From Gigaspora margarita (lineage: Eukaryota > Glomeromycota > Glomeromycetes > Diversisporales > Gigasporaceae): 64,000 bases of DNA. Location of the stretch: assembly GCA_009809945.1 (NCBI GenBank), contig WTPW01000489.1, positions 207,173 through 271,172 of the forward strand, written 5' to 3'. Shown here in pieces: positions 56,314 to 64,000 of this stretch; the stretch's first letter is position 1; every line of letters begins with the position of its first letter. Under the pieces are notes generated by a model. The model did no database searches, was not told where the DNA came from, and saw nothing but the letters and a program-made list of their open reading frames with translations. The position numbers and the translations under genes are program-made.

Positions 56314-57329
56314 CACTATATGCTTCCTTATATGATTAATTATTATATTTATTTTCCTGATAGTATAATATATTATGTTATCAACCTATAAGTCTAGTAA
56401 TTGGATTTTATTATAAAGGTACTATTGTAATATTTTAGAAAGTAGAGAATCAAGCCAAATCTTATATAAAAAATTTTAGCCAATCAAATTTAACTAATAT
56501 ATTACCTGAATCTGTATTCTTTTTGCTAATCTTTTTTTTTATTACTAGTATAACTCTCTAATATATTAAGCTACATTTTTTGGACAAATAGTTATACAAG
56601 AAAATGTGGAATAGCTTATATTTAAAATGTTGAAATTCTTGAAAAGTTAAAAAAATATACTAATAAATATTGTTTAAATAATACCAAATTGTTATAATAG
56701 ATATATTTTGATGTTTTAAACAATTTTACATAATAACTCTTTTGAGATTTACTTAGGTATTTATTTAGGGGGCTACAATTTCCACCAAGGTATTTTGCTA
56801 TTTTCACTATAGTTATACAAAATTTTCTATTTTTAGAATTCTATATCCACTGATTTGATTTTTATAGGTCTTTTTTAATAAACCATTACACAAACTTCTG
56901 CTATTAAGTGACATGAAGAATAACAAATGAAACCTTCAAAAAAATAGTTTTTTTGGTCTCAATATAAGATAAAAAGCAATAAATATTCAAAGAACAGCTA
57001 TACCAAGCTGTAAAGGAAGCACTATCACTAGTTGTTTGAAGCGTTCAGGTATTTTCAGCCAATGAAGGATCAGTTTGTTATTGAACAATTGGTTATATAA
57101 TGAGGAAAGGTAAATTTAGAAGCAATTTTCAGAAAAACTACCTTTTTAACTTACTTTTAGCTAATAATTAAACATGTATATATTAAAATATTCTATATAC
57201 TTAATTATAGATTAAAAGTAAGTTTAAAAAACCATTGTTGTAAAAATTTGCTTTGTAATAATTTTTAATAGCAAATAATTCTTGATCATGATTGGCTAAT
57301 TTTGGGTGAAACCAAATTGGTGAATTGCT
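56314..57329. other. AT-rich spacer, no gene seen
   Basis: 56580-56660 has the AATAGCTTAT repeat word also flanking 44601 and 47097. 56930-57110 is slightly richer in G+C but has no long frame or motif. Confidence 0.4.
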
Positions 57330-58110
57330 TAATTTTAACTCTAATCCTAACTCTAACTCTAAAAACTAATAACAGATAAAGTAAACCTTCTTTGGTTTCT
57401 AATTGAAAGTTATAGAGCTCATTTTTCTGATTCTAATGGTAGTTAAATCATCAAAATCGGTCTAGTGGATCCCAAGATACTTTGGATCAAAGAAGAGAAC
57501 ATAAGGATTAGCAAATTTACTGTTACACAAAGCATAGAATATGCTATCAAATAAAAAAATTATAATTTGCACAAAATTTTATTATTACAATTGACTTTGA
57601 GTTCTTAAGTAAAGTTGCTTTTTGGTTTAAAAAAATGCTAGTTTCTTAAGATGTATTTTGTTATTTCCTTAATAAAATTTTTTACTACAATATAAAACTT
57701 CTCAAAAGGTATTAAAGAAGTTAGAAAAAAGCTATCAAACAAAAAATCATAATTTGCACAAAATTTTATTATCACAATTGACTTATTGACTTTGGGCTTT
57801 TTAGTAAAGTTGTTCTTTGGCTCAAAAATGCTAGTTTTCTAAAATGAGTTTTATTAGTTTTTTAGTAAAATTTTTTACTATAATAAAAAAAACTTTTCAA
57901 AATGTATGTAAAGAAAAATAAATAGTTTGTATAATAGTAAATTTGTTGATTCTTATATTCTTTTCTTTGATCCCAAGTATCTTGGAATCCACTAGGCCAA
58001 TTTTGATAATTTAACTACTATTAGAATCAGAAAAATGAGCTCTACAACTTTTAACTAGAAACCAAAGAAGGTTTACTTATTAGTTTTAGAATTAGAATTA
58101 TAGTAAATTT
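57330..58110. repeat. Foldback repeat with an internal tandem duplication
   Basis: Arms pair AAACCTTCTTTGGTTTCTA with the inverse TAGAAACCAAAGAAGGTTTA, and GTGGATCCCAAGATACTTTG with CAAGTATCTTGGAATCCACT. Between them two direct copies of about 180 bp (57545-57715 and 57745-57905) share GCACAAAATTTTATTAT and AAATGCTAGTTTCT. No gene. Confidence 0.6.
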
Positions 58111-58779
58111 TAATATATTATATTAAAAAAAAATAAAAAAAATAAATTCTCATGTAATCATAGTAGAAATAGCAAAATACTATAGTAGAAATAGGCATCC
58201 CCTTTATTTATACTTTAATAAAGTAACTTATACTATAAAATCAACTAATATTTGTACTAGGAACAGAGTTTCACAGAAGTAAAACGAAGTGTAGGGTTTA
58301 CAGCCATCTTCGATAATGTGTGTCCGCAAAATCTCGTATTTGGTTGGTCAGCATGATTATAAATCTTTCCTTTTCTGTTTGAACAGGCATTTTCAGATTT
58401 CCTTGAGACCTGCACATTTAACAGGTTTACAAATAAAGCTAACGTAGATTTATTTATAATTATTGCTCTTTATTTCTATATGAAAAAACATGTGAGAATA
58501 GTTTCCTATCCAAACAATCTCTAGCATTACATACTCGAAACTAATACCTATGACAAAGTCTCTAGTCTATGAAAAACTACCTAAACCTGCATCAATCATT
58601 CTCCCATCCTATTAGACGAATAAACTGCTAACTTTTCAGTTCCCAAATTTCCTAAACTCTAAGGTCCTACCACACCCTGCCTACTACATGAAAGCAACAT
58701 AGGCAAGATAGCTAACATATATATATAGTTAAAAAGAAAATCAGATCATCATCTTGTAGTATTTACTTTAGTTACTTGT
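58111..58779. other. Spacer, no gene seen
   Basis: 58260-58700 is less AT-rich than its neighbours. I found no recognisable ORF or RNA fold in it. Confidence 0.35.
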
Positions 58780-59235
58780 ACTACCACTGCAGTTGTGGAG
58801 CCTTACTGTTCACTAATAAGGTCTTTGCATTACCAATGCAGCTGTGAAGTCTAACTGTTTTTCTTGCACCACTTCAGCCGCGGTTTCATTAATAAGGTCA
58901 TTACACTGCTACTGCAGCTGCAGATCCTAACTTACTACTAATACGGTCCTTATACTGCCACTGCAGCCGCGGAGCCTAAATATTCGCTAATAAGGTTCTT
59001 GCGCTGCCACTGCAGTCACGAAGCCTAAATATCACTAATAAGATCCTTGCACTGCCACTGCAGCTGTACTGCCACGGAGTCTGACTGTTTACTAATAAGG
59101 TCATTGCATGGCCACTGCAGCCGTGGAGCCTAACTATTTGCTAATAAGGTCTTTGCACTGCCACTCCAGCTGTGGAGCCTAACTGTTCACTAATAAGAGT
59201 CACTGCTACTGATAGTCCTTTCACTGCCATTAGCC
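58780..59235. repeat. Minisatellite, 8-9 units of about 52-54 bp
   Basis: The unit reads CACTGCAGCCGTGGAGCCTA, then ACTGTTCACTAATAAGGTC, then TTTGCACTGC. Copies vary by substitution and small indels; one is shortened near 59065. G+C is well above the surroundings. The array is probably non-coding. Decayed relatives in inverse orientation lie at 11590-11890 and 12745-12860. Confidence 0.85.
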
Positions 59236-59311
59236 GTAGAACCCAAAAAACAGACTACAAATATCTACTGTAGTTATGACTAATACTACTAATACTTGCA
59301 GTCCACAAAAA

Positions 59312-59329
59312 GGGGGGGGGGGGGGGGGG
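59312..59329 (+). repeat. Poly-G tract (18 G)
   Basis: Eighteen uninterrupted G in AT-rich DNA, just after the minisatellite. Likely length-variable and error-prone in sequencing. Confidence 0.9.
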
Positions 59330-59330
59330 A

Positions 59331-60129
59331 GATAGAGCTAGCCTTTACCAAGGCGAGCGATAGCAAAACCAGAAATAACTTCATTCTTTAACATCTGCAT
59401 GCATATAGCCACCCATTCATACACTTAGCCATACTTTAATATGTCCTATTTACTGATATTCATAGAAATATAAATTTGCTAAAATCATATGATATTACAA
59501 CAAACAAAACTGCACCCTTAAACAATAAGCCTCAATCAAGCACTAAACTAACTATAAATGACAAAAATCTACATGATCCACAATAAAAGCAGCTGATCTC
59601 GCAATAATGACTGCTCTGTTACTTTGTTGATGAGCTTAACAGATTATACCAGTATGTACCAGTACGATCACATGAAATGTAAAGGGATAGTTCCGTTCAA
59701 CTTTTTGGTATGCTATATTTTTTCTGTCTTAGAAGGTATTATGGTTATCTTTTTTTTCTGTTTATGGTATAGTTCAAGATTTTTAGAACATATTTGTGAT
59801 GTAATTTAGTTTGTTCAGCATCGTTTTACAATTTAGGTCAATTTCAAATTGGTCTAAGAAATGACGAACTTTATTTCTCAATCAGTGAAAATTTAAAAAG
59901 ATAAAATTATATCACAAAAGTGATAAAAATTATACAGCCATTAATAATATCACTTATATCATAAATGCTCCTTTGCATAAATAAAAAGTGATAAAAAATT
60001 TACATAATATTTTATATAAATGAATTAAAAAAAAATCAAATAAAATAAAAATGTAAATTTGCATAAATTGCGGTTATATTAAAAACTGCTCTATAACTTT
60101 AAATAATCAAAAAAAAATCACATAAGCAA
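59331..60129. other. Spacer, no supported gene
   Basis: A 61-codon open frame at 59624-59809 has a hydrophobic stretch but no homologous signal or splice context. The rest is AT-rich with AGTGATAAAAA words repeated at 59919-59999. Confidence 0.35.
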
Positions 60130-60390
60130 TAAAAAAAAGCACAACAGTAAAAAATTTGCATAATTAAAAATTTTATATTACCACATAGAATGTACTCACA
60201 TCTTGTACATACATAGTAAATTCTTCGAGCCTATCACTCCTCTTTTTCTTGCAAAGTGTAATGGCAGTTTTCACTTGAATTAACACCTGAATTGACAATT
60301 TCATTAATTTCCAGAGCTAATGTGCTCTTAAAACACTCTATTATGAATGGCGTAATCAACTACTGTAAAAATTTTATTATCATTATAGCG
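60130..60390 (+). repeat. Dispersed repeat shared with 7230-7460
   Basis: Same block order as the first copy, with an extra stretch containing TCTTGTACATACATAG and TTCTTGCAAAGTG (60187-60265) that is absent from the first copy. Confidence 0.5.
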
Positions 60391-61038
60391 GTGGCTAGAT
60401 ATCTGTCTACTTTTTATAGGTCTGATTAGTTATCACGTTTTCATTAGATTAATTTGTCAAAAGTTCATATCACTGATAAGAAATTCTGGCATTATCGTTA
60501 GGATTGAGCTTAGAGCTAGGTTAAGGTTAGTGCAATTTTTTAAAAAAACTTGTTGGCGAACTACAGTTGTCTTTTTCTGAAGTTCTTTCGGTTTCATTCT
60601 AAAAGCCACCTAACACTTCGTTGTCTTTGGAAATTTATTCTGAAAATAGTGATCTAATTTCCAAAGAACTAGATAATTCATAAGATGAAACTGAAAGGAT
60701 TTCAGAAAAAGAGGTTTGTTCCAGAATTTATAAGAACAGAAATCATCAGTAAATTAATTTTATCAGTAAATTACTTGCTAGTGAGATCATTTAATTATTA
60801 CAGCATATTCGTAATTTAATTAATTATAGCAGCTTGATTCAATAATTACAATAATTTATACCATCGACCTTGCATTCAGTACTGTGGCACTTATTCATTA
60901 ACTTTTTCTGGTTTTTTGTGATACTGTATGTATTGGACAATAGTGTATATGCTTGTAAATTCAATTAAATCTTAATATAACCTATTTTCTATTCCTGGTT
61001 TTAGCACAACTACATTGCGCAGCTACCTTATAGTTAAA
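60391..61038. other. Spacer with a small hairpin
   Basis: CTTTTTCTGAAGTTCTTTCG (60570) pairs with AAAGGATTTCAGAAAAAGAG (60694), a foldback of about 150 bp. I see no gene. Confidence 0.4.
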
Positions 61039-61573
61039 AGGGGCATCCATAAATAACGTTATGTACCCCTACATAGTAGCTCTTGACCCCCTCTCTACTA
61101 TAGAAAAAAAAATTTAAAAATCTGTATGTTTATATATAAAATTTTACAAAAACTTGAATATATTATGACCCAGTGATCCAATCTGGATGATTTTGGTACC
61201 ATTCGATTCGTCTCTATAAGACAAACCCAAAGGTACCAAAATTATTTCATTTGAATTATTGGAACACGTTTTATTAACAAAATACTATTGATTTTATAGT
61301 AATTTTATAAGAAAACATAATAACCAATAGTATTTCGTTAATAAAACGTGATCAAGAAATCCAAATTAAATGATTTCGGTACCATTCGAATCCTCTCCTT
61401 GAAACGATTCGAATAGTACCAAAAACATTTGATTTGGACCACTGGATCAAGTTTTAGACAAATTTTTATAAAAAAATTGTGTTATGTTGGAGGGACCCCC
61501 CTATATATTGGAAAATCGTTATATTTTGGGGGACCCACCCCCCTCAAGCATAACGTTATTTATGGATGCCCCC
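61039..61573. mobile_element. TIR element with 24-bp perfect ends GGGGCATCCATAAATAACG...
   Basis: GGGGCATCCATAAATAACGT at 61039 is exactly mirrored by ACGTTATTTATGGATGCCCC-type sequence ending at 61573 (24 bp identical). GGTACCATTCGA words form inner inverted repeats. No clear target duplication. A decayed sibling lies at 55547-56053. The ORF at 61484-61720 crosses its right boundary and is not a gene. The superfamily is undetermined. Confidence 0.7.
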
Positions 61574-61579
61574 AAAGTA

Positions 61580-62130
61580 CTATTATACTTCTGCATTTGT
61601 AAGATTTACTTTAATCCTAGCACCTACTTCAATTTATTCTCTAGTTCTTTTTTAGTATCTCCAAACTTTCAACTAGTTAGTTTAGACAAGTTAATTTATC
61701 TGCTATTAGGTGATATATAGTTTTTTCTTTCTTGGTATCTACTTTTATAGTATAGATCCTTTGTTTCTAGTGTAATTCTAGTAGCCAGGTTGGTAGATCT
61801 TTTTTTGAAGGTTTTTGTTATCTGGTTCTTTGATTCTGGTTTCTGATATTTTGGTTTTTATAGCATTATAAAGACCTTTGTTATATCCTTACTCAAGACT
61901 TGCTAAACAGGTTTCTGTTTTTCTGATCTTTTGGATTTGTCTATATAATATTATATACTAATCTAAAAGTTTCTATTTGAATAGTGAAACCAAGGCTATA
62001 GATAATATATCCAACAAATCAATAGGAAGTTTATTAAAATACAGGTCTATTTTTTCAAATTATTACAAGTAGAATTTGAAATCTGCTACTTAGAGAGTAA
62101 CAACTTAATATCTTCTCTAACTTACTATTC
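61580..62130 (-). repeat. AT-decayed copy of the tRNA-headed repeat
   Basis: Aligns in the same orientation to 54,850-55,360: TCCAAACTTTCAACTAGTTA, AGTAGCCAGGTTGGTAGATC, ACTCAAGACTTGCTAAACAG and ATACAGGTCTATTTTTTCAA each match with C-to-T or G-to-A substitutions. The B-box position reads AATTTGAAA instead of GATTTGAAC, so the promoter is damaged. Confidence 0.65.
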
Positions 62131-63565
62131 CTATAATTAGGTTTTATTATAATTTACAATATTTATTTTTCTAATTTTTTTTTATTAAATAAAAAACCAA
62201 TCAAATTTTTGTGCAATATATTTTTTTAAAAAAGACAAAAAATTGAAATTTATTAGGATTTAAAATTTAATACATTATATAATAGTGTATATTTCTAATT
62301 TTGCAATTAGAAATATTTAAATCTTAATTATTTTAATTGCTAATTGTATTTTTTTAAGCTTTATATATTTAAATAAATTACTAATAAGTTTTTTGTTTTA
62401 TTTAATAGTTAACAATTTTATTAGAATTACCTTTATAGTTATTTACAAAGTTATTGTTAATACTATTTTGAAGTTATTATTGAAACTGTTATAGTTTAAT
62501 TTTGTAGCTTTTATATTATTAGTTGAAATTTTGTTATTATTTTCTTTGTTGCTTTGTTTTTAAAGTGGCTATGATTTATTTTATAATCTTTTATATTATT
62601 CATAGTTAGAATTTTGTTGCTATAGTTTGATTCTTATTATTTGCAGTTATCTTTAGATTTATTTACTTTTTTGCTTTGTATTTGTATTATTATAATTTTG
62701 TAGATTTCTTTTTTAGCTTTAGAGTTACTCTTGTTTGTAGATACATTTAACCAACTCTAACTAGTATTTTTTTTAGATAGGCTTGTATTGGTTTAAATTT
62801 GCTATTAATAGCTTTATAAGTATTATAATTCTGTAGTTTATTATTATTTATTTTTGTTTTGATAATAATTTATAACTTTATTTTCTATTGTAATTTAACA
62901 CCTTTTACATTTTACTTGTATATTTTTCCTTTTTTGTTCATGCTTGCACTTTTGTAAAAGTGCTACAAGCTTTTTATAAATGGTAAATTCAAGTTTTTTT
63001 AAATGGTTTTCCTGAAGTTCTCGATTAGAGATCATCAAACATTTGCCTACTATACTACTATGCTCTTTTTTAGCAAAATCTACTTTATGAATTAGAAAAA
63101 AAGTTCCTGGTATTTTTAATATACTCTATAATAGTAAATTGATACTAGATACTAGATCCTATTCATGTAACTTTTATAGAATCCTTTGATTTGTTCCATG
63201 TACTAGTAGAGTAACACCCACTCTCTCACCTTACAAACATGCAGCTTATATATACTTTCACAAGATGTCTTTGTGAACTCTGTATTTAGCATTGGAAAGA
63301 CCCATTCTAAGCCATTTTAATTTTTATTTTATCTATCTACTAAAATAGAATAGATTGTAACATAATGAACAAGTTTATTTGCCTATGGCTTTATTATAGA
63401 AATGATTTTATAAGCCATATATACTACGTATAATAGCAAAATCAACATAATAAGATATACCAAGAACAGAGTATAAAGTATATAGTATAGTGAGTTAAGT
63501 GGAGTCACAGATTCTGGGCATCTAATTGGATGATCATTACCATGATTTTCTGTATTTTTGTATGA
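62131..63565. other. Very AT-rich spacer, no gene seen
   Basis: 62,450-62,900 is a T-rich, imperfectly repetitive tract (TTTTGTTGCTAT, TTATTATTTGCAG and similar). I see no open frame or known repeat. Confidence 0.4.
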
Positions 63566-63844
63566 ATTCCAGGAATAGAATGCAATAAAGTGTATGGTTA
63601 TCTAAAGAGTGAAATGGTGTGTACAAATACTAGCCTCTGTTTGGGTATAGCTCTAAATGGATGGTATCATGATTTAACTTTGCCTGTTTATAACTTTATA
63701 TGGTCAAGTTATTATGCTTTAACACTTTTGATTAGTTATACAAACTATGGTCAAAATATTAAGACAAATATGTCAATGAGCAATTTCTTATTAGGAATCT
63801 CATCAGGATTTAACAATTGTTTCAACATAATAGTATCAAATTAG
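63566..63844 (+). CDS. Unassigned ORF, possible terminal exon
   Basis: A frame open from 63566 to a TAG at 63842-63844 encodes about 92 residues (IPGIECNKVYGYLKSEM, then LGIALNGWYHDLTLPVYNF, a hydrophobic stretch SSYYALTLLISYTNYGQ). It is preceded by TGTATTTTTGTATGAATTCC and AG, a plausible pyrimidine-rich acceptor at 63571-63572. Local G+C is a little higher than in the spacers. I recognise no domain and cannot exclude chance. Confidence 0.25.
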   Translation: MPGIECNKVYGYLKSEMVCTNTSLCLGIALNGWYHDLTLPVYNFIWSSYYALTLLISYTNYGQNIKTNMSMSNFLLGISSGFNNCFNIIVSN

Positions 63845-64000
63845 CCTTAGTCATATATAGTATTATGATTTATAGTAAATCAATTATTACACTAAAATTT
63901 TGCAAGACCAGCTGACTTTATTGCAGATTACATGTGATATTTGACTTTTATAGTTAGTCAAGTGCTTTGATTGAGGCTTTGTATTAAGAGCAGGATTTTT

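Noticed and set aside
59624..59809. 61-codon plus-strand ORF with a hydrophobic stretch
   Set aside because: No motif, no neighbouring exon, and length within chance expectation.
1..64000. CRISPR array, rRNA genes, bacterial or organellar genes
   Set aside because: No regularly spaced identical short repeats, no rRNA signatures and no operon-like gene packing were seen; introns, SINE and LINE features point to a eukaryotic nuclear genome.

Overview
The window looks like nuclear DNA of a fungus, most likely an arbuscular mycorrhizal fungus (Glomeromycotina) or a close relative. This is inferred from four things: very high A+T, short GT-AG introns of 66-76 nt, a fast-evolving TKL-type kinase fragment of the kind expanded in these fungi, and a dense mixture of LINE, YR-retrotransposon, pogo, hAT and MULE-like debris. 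No bacterial operon, rRNA, CRISPR array or intact host gene is visible. Almost everything that can be identified is mobile DNA or its decay product, often nested two or three deep.

Layout. 1-7,000: an off-edge coding tail, a TA-flanked MITE, then two copies (351-2490 and about 2970-6960) of a long AT-rich element; the second is filled with a MULE-like MITE and a hAT-like element that itself carries two smaller MITEs. 7,000-12,900: dispersed repeats, a 286-bp hAT MITE and a tRNA-derived SINE with perfect A and B boxes and a 13-bp target duplication. 12,890-18,627: a hAT-type element split by a tyrosine-recombinase retrotransposon with split direct repeats in the order A1-genes-B1-A2-B2 (Ngaro/PAT type) and decayed gag, RT, RNase H and YR regions. 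19,100-21,500 (minus strand): a spliced pseudokinase broken by repeats. 22,400-27,300: a zinc-knuckle remnant, minisatellites and a decayed LINE. 27,964-31,421: a complete-ended pogo-type element with a broken DDE transposase. 32,072-34,880: the inverted partner of the 351-2490 element. 36,028-43,072: a LINE (endonuclease, RT, RNase H, zinc finger; minus strand) inserted in a MITE. 43,000-64,000: nested TIR elements, long hairpins, a second tRNA-headed repeat family and a minisatellite.

The strongest signals are (1) the YR retrotransposon nested in a hAT element; (2) at least seven elements with TIRs and 8-bp target duplications but no hAT transposase in view, implying trans-mobilisation; (3) a recurring pattern in which lost catalytic residues and old repeat copies fit C-to-T/G-to-A change; and (4) an identical 755-bp tandem copy with a non-triplet 767-bp offset that alone breaks the LINE RT-RNase H reading frame and may be an assembly artefact. 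All calls rest on reading the sequence by eye; no alignment or database search was run.
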